Source: a virus
Strand: one strand, 5' to 3'
DNA length: 30,996 nucleotides
IMG/VR virus record: IMGVR_UViG_3300032006_001967
Span: 1-30,996 of that record
The notes under the pieces are model-generated. The model saw only the letters and a list, made by a program, of their open reading frames with translations, was not told the origin of the DNA and ran no database searches. This document shows positions 8,134 to 16,379 of the stretch, piece after piece. Position numbers and translations under genes: made by a program. Each line of letters starts with the position of its first letter. Position 1 is the first letter of the stretch.

Positions 8134-9091
8134 TGGGTCGCCTTGGCAAAAATGGTGAGATCTGCTCAGGAGTTGTAGAATGTCGAAAAAGGAAGGGGAA
8201 TCTAGCGGAGCCCGGCGAAGACTTGCCTTTCTTCCCGCCCTTCGAATCAATTGTACCCTCAATAGGCAGCTTTAGAATGTCCTCATAGGACGGAGTGGCT
8301 GCGTTTTGATCAAGAGCCCATAGAACGCCGTTTGACTTAGCATATTTACGCATACGTCTGACGGGAACGATAAGATTAAACGTTTCTCCCGCTCCTCTCA
8401 CGAGCATCCCAACGTAGTGACCCTCGTGTCCCTTGGTCCTTTCCGAAAGAAAAACGCCACCTCCTGACGATCCGGGGAAGCCGGGGCACGACGTTTGGTC
8501 AAAGATGACTCCGTCACCAGTCCCTAGGTCCAAAACTCTGCCAATTTGTGACAAAATTCCTCGCGTCATCGAATTACTGCCCACTTGGCCGAGCAGACTA
8601 CCTACGTGGTAGAGCTCCGTCCCAATGGGTACAGAATCGTCTGATGCATGGAAGATCGTGGTCTTATCGATGAAGCCCTTCTTTCTAATCATTAGGAGGG
8701 CCAAGTCTTCGCCGTTATCAGCATCAGAATATTTGATAACCTTGGCTTCCATTTTGATTTCGCCAACACGCCTGCCATTTTCAACAAGCTCCTTGACAAT
8801 CTGTGCATCTTTAAATTCTACAATCTTGGTGGTACGCCCGTCCTTAATGACCGTTCTTACAGAGCGAAGGCCATCTACAACGTGTGCGGCGGTCCAGACA
8901 AAATTGACCTTCTCCTTTTTTCCGCTTGAGTTCGTGACCTCTCGCGTAACAATAACTCCAGATCCCTCTCCGGCGAAGCTCTTAACCGTCACAGAAACGT
9001 CCTGTAAGTGTTGATAGAGGTCCTTGTTGGGGGCCTGAGCCATAGAGGTACTCGCAAACAAAATAACCAGCGTCAAGCTCTTTCTAATCAT
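8123..9091 (-). CDS. secreted trypsin-like serine protease
   Basis: A 322-aa protein with a clear Sec signal peptide (MIRKSLTLVILFASTSMAQA, cut after about residue 20), then an S1/HtrA-type protease domain. The triad is visible: His70 in WTAAHVV, Asp129 in NGEDLALLMI, and Ser209 in PGSSGGGVF. No PDZ domain follows; the tail from about residue 280 is basic and Pro/Ser-rich. The product should act outside the cytoplasmic membrane. That is unexpected because it is encoded directly behind recA and before a nuclease, in the replication operon. The ATG at 9089-9091 has AGG 7 bases upstream and starts 4 bases after the recA-like stop. Substrate unknown. See the 773-aa protease at 24967-27288. Confidence 0.88.
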   Translation of the reverse strand: MIRKSLTLVILFASTSMAQAPNKDLYQHLQDVSVTVKSFAGEGSGVIVTREVTNSSGKKEKVNFVWTAAHVVDGLRSVRTVIKDGRTTKIVEFKDAQIVKELVENGRRVGEIKMEAKVIKYSDADNGEDLALLMIRKKGFIDKTTIFHASDDSVPIGTELYHVGSLLGQVGSNSMTRGILSQIGRVLDLGTGDGVIFDQTSCPGFPGSSGGGVFLSERTKGHEGHYVGMLVRGAGETFNLIVPVRRMRKYAKSNGVLWALDQNAATPSYEDILKLPIEGTIDSKGGKKGKSSPGSARFPFLFRHSTTPEQISPFLPRRPIED

Positions 9092-9095
9092 GGTA

Positions 9096-10073
9096 TTACC
9101 TTTCTATTCCTACCATAGAGAAAATTTCATCTTCAAATTTTTTGTATTCGTCAGGGTTGTCTTCTAGATATTTAGCCAGATTGTTTTTCCCCTGAACTTT
9201 CTCTTCGTTGGGAAGCTTGAACCAAGCTCCACTTTTTTGCACAAGTCCGAAGTCCACTAGGAGGTCTGCCAGCTCCATTTCTTTCCATATTCCACGACCG
9301 TATTTGATATGGCTAGATACTTTCTGTCCCGGCGCCCCTATGGCCGAAGTAACTACTTGCCAGTGAACAGTCTGTCCTATTTGTGTATCCCCTTGCATAA
9401 TCGCTTGAGAGTGAGTCGCGTGAAGCTTTACATCCACCTGATACTTAAGGGCGCTGCCCGACTTCTCCACTTTGGTTTTACCTCTCCCGAAGCTAGAGAC
9501 ATTGGCCATCAGGTGGGTTATTCCAACTACTGTCACCTTGTTAATCGGAAGAACGTTGGATATCCGCCTGCAAAACTTGGCCAAAACTTTCTGAACGCTC
9601 ATCACCTGATTGTCAGTGATGTCGCCTGTTAATTCCGACTCGCTGGACAATGCGGAAAAGGAATCTACGACACAAATGCAGTTGGGCTGAGTGTGGATGA
9701 GGTTGTCAAAAATGCCAAGGTATTTTTCCGCTGACAAGATATTACCCTGTGTTGAGCCGATGATTTCTAGATTATCAGACTCCATACTGAGGCCCACTAT
9801 TCCTTCCAAGTCTCTCTTTTTTAGTCTTCCCTCGATATTACCATAATATACCTTTCTTTCAATATCTTGGCAGTTGGCACAAAAGGTTAGGGCGGTGACG
9901 GTTTTACCTACTTTTTCTGGACCTGTCATGATGAATAGCGAGCCTTCGGGAACGCCGCCCCCAAGAGCGATGTCGATTTTTGGACTTACTGGTATGACGG
10001 ACAGCTCCGTGTCCGTGATGTACGAAGGATCGTGAAGAACATCTCCGTATTCCTTGATGATATCCTTTGTCAT
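9096..10073 (-). CDS. RecA/UvsX-like recombinase
   Basis: A 325-aa protein of the RecA family. The core starts with SPKIDIALGGGVPEG, then Walker A GPEKVGKT (51-58), Walker B-like CICVVDSFSAL, a VTVVGITHL strand, and KSGSALKYQVDVKL, matching the RecA region after loop L2. The C-terminal part is short. It should form filaments on ssDNA for strand exchange and replication restart. It is closer in general look to phage UvsX-type recombinases than to bacterial RecA, judged by eye only. Its ATG overlaps the stop of the 167-aa frame upstream (ATGA). Confidence 0.9.
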   Translation of the reverse strand: MTKDIIKEYGDVLHDPSYITDTELSVIPVSPKIDIALGGGVPEGSLFIMTGPEKVGKTVTALTFCANCQDIERKVYYGNIEGRLKKRDLEGIVGLSMESDNLEIIGSTQGNILSAEKYLGIFDNLIHTQPNCICVVDSFSALSSESELTGDITDNQVMSVQKVLAKFCRRISNVLPINKVTVVGITHLMANVSSFGRGKTKVEKSGSALKYQVDVKLHATHSQAIMQGDTQIGQTVHWQVVTSAIGAPGQKVSSHIKYGRGIWKEMELADLLVDFGLVQKSGAWFKLPNEEKVQGKNNLAKYLEDNPDEYKKFEDEIFSMVGIER

Positions 10074-10507
10074 TCCAAGTCCTCTAGGTCCGAAAGTATC
10101 GAGCGCTTCCTGTTGTTGCTAGAAAAATTTTCTTTGCCGTCAAAGTCGTAGTTGGTATTTTCCTTAGTGTCCCTTGTTTCTTTTTGTTGTTTTTCGTAAT
10201 GCTCCTCTATAATAGGTGTGAGAAACGGAGCTCTTAGGGAATAGGTTTTGTAGCAGCGCCTGTCTCTAAGAGCTGCTATTACCGCTCCTTCTCCATATTT
10301 TTTTACAAGAGAAGTGGCAAGGGTTATCTGATAGCGATAGAAGCTTCGCCACTCTTTAATCTCCCAAAATCTTATAGGAAGCTCCTTGCCTTCCTGCTGG
10401 GCTTTCTTTTCACATATAAGCTCTGTTATATACTGATACGAGGAGACCCACCCTTTCGGAGAATACCGAGAGGGATAATTGCTTTTATCCGATCTAAGGT
10501 TTGTCAT
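10070..10507 (-). CDS. hypothetical phage protein
   Basis: A basic, mostly helical soluble protein of 145 aa from the ATG at 10505-10507 (MTNLRSDKSNYPS). The frame extends to an ATG at 10571-10573, but that would overlap the upstream gene by 80 bases; neither start has a good ribosome site, so the start is uncertain. The C-terminal third is hydrophilic and acidic. The WEIKEWRSFYRYQITLA region with aromatic residues may be a nucleic-acid or protein contact. No family recognised. It precedes the RecA-like gene with an ATGA overlap. Confidence 0.7.
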   Translation of the reverse strand: MTNLRSDKSNYPSRYSPKGWVSSYQYITELICEKKAQQEGKELPIRFWEIKEWRSFYRYQITLATSLVKKYGEGAVIAALRDRRCYKTYSLRAPFLTPIIEEHYEKQQKETRDTKENTNYDFDGKENFSSNNRKRSILSDLEDLE

Positions 10508-10805
10508 ATATCGTGTGAACCCACTTGCTTCTTTGAGTAGACTTTTTCGGGGCGTCCTGAGATCGCGCTGCATCAACTTTCATGGATGCTGCCTCGGTCA
10601 TAGCTACAACGCCACCCTCTCCTTTGGCGGTCTTTCGCACCATCAGCTGATCTCTCGCTGCCTCTTCGGTGATTCGCTTTACTTCTTTTTCTACAACAGA
10701 AATGCTTCGATCAAGTTGTTTGGCCATATCCTCTTCCGGCACCTTGTCCGCAACCATTCCCTTGATGCATGCAATTTCTGTAGATGTAAGCTTACCCTTT
10801 TTCAT
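10494..10805 (-). CDS. small protein with HTH-like N-terminus
   Basis: A 103-aa protein. The first 45 residues (ACIKGMVADKVPEEDMAKQL then DRSISVVEKEVKRI) read as a helix-turn-helix of the type that recognises DNA, as in sigma-region-4-like or Fis-like small phage proteins, and the rest is low complexity and basic. Start at the ATG 10803-10805 with AAGAGAG upstream. It overlaps the next upstream frame by 4 bases. A transcription-factor role is an inference from the helix pattern only. Confidence 0.65.
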   Translation of the reverse strand: MKKGKLTSTEIACIKGMVADKVPEEDMAKQLDRSISVVEKEVKRITEEAARDQLMVRKTAKGEGGVVAMTEAASMKVDAARSQDAPKKSTQRSKWVHTIYDKP

Positions 10806-11206
10806 GATAACTCTCTTTCTGCATTGTTTATATAAAACAAGTTCTTCGTTCTTAAAAAATTTACATAGAAATTAAAAACCTTTTCCTTTACTTCTTTGAG
10901 CTCCCACTCAAGCCTTCCTGCGTGGCGTTTAATTCTAGACTCCTGTCCCTCACTATAAAGACCAAGGGGATTGAAAAGCTTGCCGTAAGCCCCGCGTTTC
11001 ACAAAGAAGCGAGTTCCGGCCTCCCCTTCGATCTTCATGGCATGAGCATATGGGTTGCTCTTTGCCTCTTCTAGAGCAACTTGAAGGCAGGGAAGTCCGG
11101 AGCCTTCTTCTATGTAATCTTCCTTTCCAATCATAGTGTAGACAGTCCCTGTACGCTCCTCTGGGGGTTCTTTAGAGGGGTCGATTACAAAAACATCCTG
11201 ATGCAT
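10802..11206 (-). CDS. hypothetical protein, 134 aa
   Basis: A 134-aa soluble protein with no family I recognise. An alpha/beta N-terminal half is followed by a helical C-terminus with LEWELKEVKEKVFNFYVNFL and RTKNLFYINNAERE. Start is well supported: AGGAG lies 6-8 bases before the ATG. It lies in tandem between the FmdB-type protein and the HTH-like protein and overlaps the latter by 4 bases. No metal, membrane or catalytic motif is visible. Confidence 0.72.
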   Translation of the reverse strand: MHQDVFVIDPSKEPPEERTGTVYTMIGKEDYIEEGSGLPCLQVALEEAKSNPYAHAMKIEGEAGTRFFVKRGAYGKLFNPLGLYSEGQESRIKRHAGRLEWELKEVKEKVFNFYVNFLRTKNLFYINNAERELS

Positions 11207-11590
11207 TTATTTTCTCCTACGCGGCTTTCTTTTTGTCTTACCCTCTTTTGTCCATTGCGGATTGCTGGAGGGTTTTTCCATCCGACTCATGCCTTCGGGA
11301 AGGTCTTCGTGAGAAGAGACTCTTTTGGTCTTGAAGTTTCTTTTCATCTCTTCAACCTGATCTTTACTGTACTTACCAGTTTGCTTTTCTGCATAGTGGC
11401 CGAGGGTTTTGCACTCGGATAGAGAGAGGACAACGGAACCTTGGATATTGTCAAAAGACATGTCTCGAATACCTTTCTTGTTGCACTCAGGACACTTGAC
11501 AGACTTTTTTTTGGTGGTATATTCGGACATGCTGCAAGTTATTGAAAAATGAATTTCACACTTATCGCATCTAAATATATATTCAGGCAT
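11207..11590 (-). CDS. FmdB-type zinc-ribbon protein
   Basis: A 127-aa protein starting MPEYIFRCDKCEIHFS, the canonical opening of FmdB/CxxC_CxxC zinc ribbons, with Cys8/Cys11 and Cys33/Cys36 (CPEC). In bacteria this family is annotated as putative regulatory proteins. The C-terminal half is basic and ends KTKRKPRRRK, so nucleic-acid binding is plausible. GGAGG sits 5 bases before the ATG. It directly precedes the 134-aa gene with a zero-base gap (11207/11206). Function is otherwise unknown. Confidence 0.82.
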   Translation of the reverse strand: MPEYIFRCDKCEIHFSITCSMSEYTTKKKSVKCPECNKKGIRDMSFDNIQGSVVLSLSECKTLGHYAEKQTGKYSKDQVEEMKRNFKTKRVSSHEDLPEGMSRMEKPSSNPQWTKEGKTKRKPRRRK

Positions 11591-11622
11591 CGTTTCCTCC
11601 GGTAAATTTTACCCCCGATTCG

Positions 11623-11943
11623 TCACGGGGAGCTAAAAAGATAGATTAGAAGAAGAATTTGAGCAACGGCTATAATGGAGGTGATCAGGACGGTGTGACG
11701 AAACCTGAGCCTCTTTAAGGTCAAGATAATATAGAGAGCAGCCATTGTTCCGGCAAACTTAGCCGCCATAAAGAGAGAAACGTCTCCTCCGTCCAGCCCT
11801 ATAAGATAGGTGCCGACCGGATTCTGCTCATGCTCTGCTATCACTGATCGCGTTTTACCTATCCAGTATAGATCTATAGCTGAGATGATCCCTATGATGA
11901 AACAGAGAGAATCGACGACGACATCACCCTTCTTTAGTTGCAT
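11623..11943 (-). CDS. small polytopic membrane protein
   Basis: A 106-aa protein from the ATG at 11941-11943 (MQLKKGDVVVDSL). Three hydrophobic segments are seen, around residues 10-28, 54-75 and 82-103. Between the first two is QNPVGTYLIGLDGGDVSLF, which recalls small DUF5658-like membrane proteins; not verified. It overlaps the 3' end of the ribonucleotide reductase gene by 10 bases, so is likely co-translated. Function unknown. The 32-base gap to the next gene contains the next gene's ribosome site only. Confidence 0.7.
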   Translation of the reverse strand: MQLKKGDVVVDSLCFIIGIISAIDLYWIGKTRSVIAEHEQNPVGTYLIGLDGGDVSLFMAAKFAGTMAALYIILTLKRLRFRHTVLITSIIAVAQILLLIYLFSSP

Positions 11944-14462
11944 TTTGAATATCCGCACTGAGTACAGGCTATGCAACCCTCCTGCCTAATAAGTGAGTCC
12001 TTTCCGCACTCCGGACACTCTCCCTTTTCCTCAGAGCCGTCCGGAATATACTTCTTAAGAGCCCTAGCCATGCACTTGGCAAAGGAGGTCATATCTCCTT
12101 TTACTTTTTCCAGCTGCTGAACTACATACTGGATACAAGCGCCGTGTCTCAGAGCAGTAGAGGTCATTCTAGTAAGGGCGTCCTCTTCCTCCGTGCATGT
12201 AGCATTTACGGGAGAAATCTCCAGACCATCTTCTAGTATAGCCTTGTAGACCCCCTTGGGTCGCATAAACTTAATCAGGATACCGTCCTTTATGGACTTT
12301 CCTATGAAGCCATTTTTACCGGCAAAGATCTCATAGGGGTCTCCCTCATGCATTCCCACTAAGACAAAGTAGGGCTCCCCTTTGACAGTTATATGATGTA
12401 CATTACAGGGAAGCTCCCGAGGTCTCTCTGGTGCTTCTGTTTTTACTATTCTGGAAGGGGAATCGTCTCCTCCGAGAGATGAGGACTCGGCTAGTACGGA
12501 GGTCATGGTGCCTGTTCTGTAAGTAGTGAAGCCTTTAATTCCTCTTTCCCACGCCTTCATGTAAACAGACTTAAAGTCTTCGTAAGGATAGTTGTTGGGC
12601 AGGTTGATTGTCTTACTAATTGCAGAGTCTACCCACTTGGCAAAAATAGACATAGTGTCAATATGTGACTGCACATCTAAGTTCATTGCGCACGCTCCCC
12701 ATGAAGCGTTTTCTTTCCACAGCCCGATCTTTTTCAGTTGAGACACGCCGTAATCCTCTATCCACTCTTCCTTAAGAAGCCCCCTTACTTTGTCCATCTT
12801 CCAGACTTTGCCGTCGTTAAGCTCGATTGCGAGAAGGTTCTCGTCCCCTTCGCGTACCCACTCCCACGCCGCCGCATCTTCTGCATTGTCATAGGTGTAT
12901 TTTTTCTTTTCCCAGTCTATAAAATCGGGCGAGCTCAAGCCCTCTGGGTAATGCTGTTGTACAGATGTTCTAATATAGCCATGCATAAAGAGTGGTTCCA
13001 ATCCCCCACTCACTAAGTTCGCGAAGACGGAGCCATTCCCGGTGGGCTGTATGGATGTAACATGAGAGTTCCTCATGCCGTTCATAGAAATTAGTTGTCG
13101 AGTTTCGCGACTTAACCGTTTGATAAAGGAGCCGCTGATATACTTATCCCTATCATAGAGGGGGAAAGCCCCCTTCTCTGCCGCAAGCACAGTTGAGGCT
13201 TGGTACGCCTGATTTGTTATAAATTCCATTAGGCTCTCAGTCATGAGGAGGGCCTTCTTACTTCCGTATTTTACCCGAGCCATCAGTAGGGCTGAGGCAT
13301 AGCCCATAACCCCGAGCCCTATCCTTCGTTTGCTTTGAAGTTGATCTTTCTGTGCCTTTAGGGGCACCGACGTTTTGTCATTTACGTTGTCCATTAGTCT
13401 TACAGCGGTAGCGATAGTGCTCTTTAACTCGTCATATTTCCAATCTTTTTTGTCAGTATCTATAAAATGGACTAGATTAAGAGAGCCAAGTAGGCAAACA
13501 CCTCCGATAGGAAGAACCTGCTCTCCACACGGGTTTGTGGCGCTGATATGCTCTTCGTAGTAGAGGTTGTTCATATTGTTCATCGTGTCGCAAAAAAGAA
13601 CGCCGGGTTCATTTCGCCCATAGGTATTTGACATGACAAGGTCCCACAACTCTCTTGCGGAATCGAACGTGTAATAAGACTTTAGCCCGCAGTCTGAGTC
13701 GGTCGTGCCGATTAGACTTTTCCATGCGTCTAGGTCTCCGCTCCATGAGCTTTTGTATTCCTTCGGGTGTCTCTCATGGTCTGGGAATACAAGCTCCCAC
13801 GGAGCATCGTCTATAACAGCAGTCATAAATTCGTCGGTGCATAAAACCGACATATTGAACTTGCTTAAGACTCCCGGTGTTTTTTTTGCATTGATAAACT
13901 CCACAATGTCCGGGTGCCAGCACGACAGGGTCACCATCTGTGCCCCTTTACGTATGAAGTTTTTTTCATCCTTCCTAGATTTTTTTCCGCTACCAGCCGT
14001 GATAATTTCAGAAGACTTGTCCCAAAGCTCTAAGAACTTTACAGCGCCGGGAGATTGATTTCCAATACCACCGATGTGAGAGCCTCTGGGTCGCATTACG
14101 TCGGCACAAAATCCGTAGCCCCCCTCGCTCTTTAAAATTTGAGCCTGTCGCGTAATAGTGCGATAGATGCCCTCAATTGAGTCTTGATCATTACCGGTAA
14201 AGCCATCAACAAAGCAGTTGATATATGTAGTCCCCTTAAGGCCTGAACCTGCGTTGGAAGTTATTCTGCCGCCGGGGACGAATTTAAACCCCTCTAGGAT
14301 GGAATAAAATTCCTTCTCCCATTTTTTCTTACCCTTCTTTTCTACGGATGCAAGATCTCTGGCAACCCTAGACCACGTGTCTTCTACCGTCTGGTCATTT
14401 TCTAGCTTGTATTTTTGAAACCAAGTTTCTTCACTGAAAGAGTTTGTGAAAGCTCCTGACAT
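11934..14462 (-). CDS. nrdJ: adenosylcobalamin-dependent (class II) ribonucleotide reductase
   Basis: An 842-aa enzyme converting ribonucleotides to deoxyribonucleotides. Diagnostic residues: Cys83 in YINCFVDG (redox pair), Cys312 and Glu314 in ATNPCGEQ (radical thiol site), and Cys323 in GVCLLGSLNL (redox partner), as in class II/NrdJ enzymes. The C-terminus holds a zinc-ribbon-like CPECGKD with CxxC and CGYSKC, the tail that shuttles electrons. No small subunit is encoded in the window, consistent with class II. It needs adenosylcobalamin, so the host must make or import it. Start: ATG 14460-14462 with GGAG 6 bases upstream. It follows dCMP deaminase by 12 bases. Confidence 0.95.
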   Translation of the reverse strand: MSGAFTNSFSEETWFQKYKLENDQTVEDTWSRVARDLASVEKKGKKKWEKEFYSILEGFKFVPGGRITSNAGSGLKGTTYINCFVDGFTGNDQDSIEGIYRTITRQAQILKSEGGYGFCADVMRPRGSHIGGIGNQSPGAVKFLELWDKSSEIITAGSGKKSRKDEKNFIRKGAQMVTLSCWHPDIVEFINAKKTPGVLSKFNMSVLCTDEFMTAVIDDAPWELVFPDHERHPKEYKSSWSGDLDAWKSLIGTTDSDCGLKSYYTFDSARELWDLVMSNTYGRNEPGVLFCDTMNNMNNLYYEEHISATNPCGEQVLPIGGVCLLGSLNLVHFIDTDKKDWKYDELKSTIATAVRLMDNVNDKTSVPLKAQKDQLQSKRRIGLGVMGYASALLMARVKYGSKKALLMTESLMEFITNQAYQASTVLAAEKGAFPLYDRDKYISGSFIKRLSRETRQLISMNGMRNSHVTSIQPTGNGSVFANLVSGGLEPLFMHGYIRTSVQQHYPEGLSSPDFIDWEKKKYTYDNAEDAAAWEWVREGDENLLAIELNDGKVWKMDKVRGLLKEEWIEDYGVSQLKKIGLWKENASWGACAMNLDVQSHIDTMSIFAKWVDSAISKTINLPNNYPYEDFKSVYMKAWERGIKGFTTYRTGTMTSVLAESSSLGGDDSPSRIVKTEAPERPRELPCNVHHITVKGEPYFVLVGMHEGDPYEIFAGKNGFIGKSIKDGILIKFMRPKGVYKAILEDGLEISPVNATCTEEEDALTRMTSTALRHGACIQYVVQQLEKVKGDMTSFAKCMARALKKYIPDGSEEKGECPECGKDSLIRQEGCIACTQCGYSKCN

Positions 14463-14474
14463 TCTTAACTCCAA

Positions 14475-15086
14475 TTATAATATAGCTTCATCGTATTCGA
14501 GAAGCGAGGTTTGACTGTGTGCGTAGAGCCATCTTGCCTCGGGTTGATAGTCTTCTTCTTGCTTGAGGCAGTAGACCGACCTGATGCCAGCGTTGATAAT
14601 AGATCCCGTACATTGTATGCACGGCACCCCACACCAACAGAACATCACAAGGCCCTTGGCTGGTATGGGCAATTTGCTCAAAGCGTTTCTTTCTGCATGC
14701 TGGCATGAACACAATTCGGGCCTTTTTCCACCAGAGTATCCCAGCATATTGCGAGGGCAGCTGTTCTGGGTGGAGATATATTCGCATATCTGATGACGAC
14801 TACTCTTTTCAGAGCTTTTCTCCCACCACCAAGAAGAATCAATCATTGACTCATATAGATTCTTCTTTTCTTCTTTGGTAAGCTGTGGCCAGAAAAAGTT
14901 TTGCAGAAAGCTGACCTCGTTGCAGTGAGGGCTTCCTTCGGGAGGCCCATTGTAACCGGCTCCTACTATTCCGTTGGTTGAGGGGTCTACGACTATCACT
15001 CCTACCTCGCGAGAGAAGCAGGGGTTGCGGTCAATAGCAATCTGACGCGCCAAGCGCATATATTTTCCTACGAACTTCTCCTTCAT
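14475..15086 (-). CDS. dCMP deaminase
   Basis: A 203-aa zinc-dependent deaminase. The zinc site is complete: His130-Ala-Glu132 in CQHAERNAL and Cys156-x-x-Cys159 in GVPCIQC. N-terminal YMRLARQIAIDRNPC and VGVIVVDP are typical of dCMP deaminases, which turn dCMP into dUMP for dTMP synthesis. An insertion of roughly 70 residues (about 54-125) lies between the first strands and the catalytic His and carries several Cys/His, similar to the extra zinc site of T4-type enzymes. It precedes nrdJ in the same operon. It should feed the thymidylate pathway, but see the TS-like gene at 17556. Confidence 0.9.
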   Translation of the reverse strand: MKEKFVGKYMRLARQIAIDRNPCFSREVGVIVVDPSTNGIVGAGYNGPPEGSPHCNEVSFLQNFFWPQLTKEEKKNLYESMIDSSWWWEKSSEKSSRHQICEYISTQNSCPRNMLGYSGGKRPELCSCQHAERNALSKLPIPAKGLVMFCWCGVPCIQCTGSIINAGIRSVYCLKQEEDYQPEARWLYAHSQTSLLEYDEAIL

Positions 15087-15111
15087 TCCTGTCGGTCCTT
15101 CCAGATATTTT

Positions 15112-15324
15112 CTAGCCGTACAGCTTCATATTACGAGTGACACACTTGCAATACGTATACGTTTTGTGGTTTGTGGTCCCCTTTTGGAACTTAACACCAT
15201 CGGCGGGGAGGTAGGAGACAAAATACCCCTTTCCGTGGCATTCCTTGCACTTCCTACTATTATACATTCGGGCAATAGAGAGATCCACCGTGGTCGTGTA
15301 AAAAAATTCTTTTTCTTCTGACAT
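15112..15324 (-). CDS. small DnaJ-like zinc-finger protein
   Basis: A 70-aa protein (MSEEKEFFYTT) with CKECHGKGYF (one CxxCxGxG repeat, as in DnaJ zinc fingers) and a later YCKC, enough for one metal site. The ATG at 15322-15324 is chosen because AGGA lies 5 bases upstream; the ATG at 15330 abuts its only ribosome site, and the open frame to 15432 lies inside the hydrolase gene. No J-domain is present, so it is not a chaperone proper. Role unknown; possibly a small binding protein. Confidence 0.72.
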   Translation of the reverse strand: MSEEKEFFYTTTVDLSIARMYNSRKCKECHGKGYFVSYLPADGVKFQKGTTNHKTYTYCKCVTRNMKLYG

Positions 15325-15331
15325 TTCCATC

Positions 15332-15964
15332 CTACCAATCTTTTTGTAAAGTAAACTGATATTTAAACAACGCTGATCTGGCCAAGTCCGCAGGGCTAAC
15401 CGAGGAGTCGGATAGGTACGGAACCGGGTCATAGTAAGCTGAGCGATACGAAAAGGCTACGGCGGTACTGCACACAAAGACTTCGCTAGGAGCCGTGTCC
15501 TTTACGTTTTGCTCGGCAAGTCTAAAAAACGGGGCGTAGTGCTTTGCTAGTTTAAAAAAATTCTTCCACCCATAGGGAAGCCCTGTCAGGTCCATCATAG
15601 TGCCTGTGACCTTCTGGGCTATGTCGTCCGTGAACTCTAGAGACATCTTACCTGTAACGTCTCCGGAGAGTTCTGACATCGCAAAAGAGTCATACCGAAG
15701 GCTATCGACGACCCTAAAAACGTCAATGGTGTCTGGATGACTTTCCACTTGAGTCTTTAGCGAAACTGATCGGCCTCCTTTAAATTCTCGAAACTCCACA
15801 CACTGGATATGTTCCCCGTCGCGGTGAATCATACCCGCATGACTATGGATACCGCCGCTATATCTCTTTATAGCCCAGCTAACCGCACCAACCCCGCGAA
15901 ACAAAAGCACATCTGCTTCTTTCAGGTGGGGAAGAGCCTTGGAAAATGGAACTAAAATGGTCAT
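15332..15964 (-). CDS. NlpC/P60-like (permuted papain fold) hydrolase
   Basis: A 210-aa protein of the YiiX/permuted NlpC-P60 type. ADVLLFRG near residue 17 is the usual strand; His40/His42 in GIHSHAGMI and Cys165 in VFVCSTAVAFSY are the likely catalytic His and Cys. Such enzymes hydrolyse peptide or amide bonds, some in peptidoglycan. No signal peptide is seen. The gene follows a small one-TM protein with an ATGA overlap, an arrangement compatible with a holin-endolysin-like pair or with a virion hydrolase; neither is proven. Several YiiX relatives act on lipids or proteins instead. Confidence 0.78.
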   Translation of the reverse strand: MTILVPFSKALPHLKEADVLLFRGVGAVSWAIKRYSGGIHSHAGMIHRDGEHIQCVEFREFKGGRSVSLKTQVESHPDTIDVFRVVDSLRYDSFAMSELSGDVTGKMSLEFTDDIAQKVTGTMMDLTGLPYGWKNFFKLAKHYAPFFRLAEQNVKDTAPSEVFVCSTAVAFSYRSAYYDPVPYLSDSSVSPADLARSALFKYQFTLQKDW

Positions 15965-16287
15965 TGGTCTTTCTCTTCTAGCTTCTTCTCTATTCTGTCC
16001 AAGATGTCAGCTATTCGACGCTGATCGTTAACTATTTGGATCATAACCTGCTGCATCTCTTTCTGTGTTTCAGCCCAGCTTCTGGGGACATATACCAGAG
16101 GTGTTCCATCCGAGTCTTGTCTGGAGATTACTTTATAGGTGTGTTGTATCCAGTCTCTTTCCTCGTCCACCAGAATGCTCTTAGAGGGAAGGGCCCTTAG
16201 CACCAGAAGTTCGATAACCTTACCTAAGCCAACTACAATCGCTACAATAGCAGCCAAAACTGGAACGGAAAGGAGTTCGGATTCCAT
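15961..16287 (-). CDS. single-pass membrane protein, holin-like in position
   Basis: A 108-aa protein with one hydrophobic segment near the N-terminus (about residues 8-32) and a charged, coiled-coil C-terminus (MIQIVNDQRRIADILDRIEK). GAAAGG lies 5 bases before the ATG. It is the first gene downstream of a strong terminator and overlaps the NlpC/P60-like gene by 4 bases. One TM plus coiled coil suits a holin, a spanin-like anchor, or a simple membrane tether. The assignment is positional only. Confidence 0.68.
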   Translation of the reverse strand: MESELLSVPVLAAIVAIVVGLGKVIELLVLRALPSKSILVDEERDWIQHTYKVISRQDSDGTPLVYVPRSWAETQKEMQQVMIQIVNDQRRIADILDRIEKKLEEKDQ

Positions 16288-16325
16288 GACAGCCTTTCGG
16301 AAAGGGGAATGATAAAAGGAAAGTT

Positions 16326-16361
16326 AAAAAAAGGGGCCTTGGTGGATGCCCAAGACCCCTT
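16326..16361 (-). terminator. Rho-independent terminator
   Basis: Read on the minus strand, a 12-base stem (AAGGGGTCTTGG pairing CCAAGGCCCCTT, with one G-T pair) and a 7-base loop are followed directly by a T-run. It lies 18 bases after the stop of the 206-aa gene, so it ends that transcript. It implies that 16287 and the genes beyond begin from a separate promoter or from read-through. Confidence 0.85.
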
Positions 16362-16379
16362 CCTTGAAGTCGCACTACG

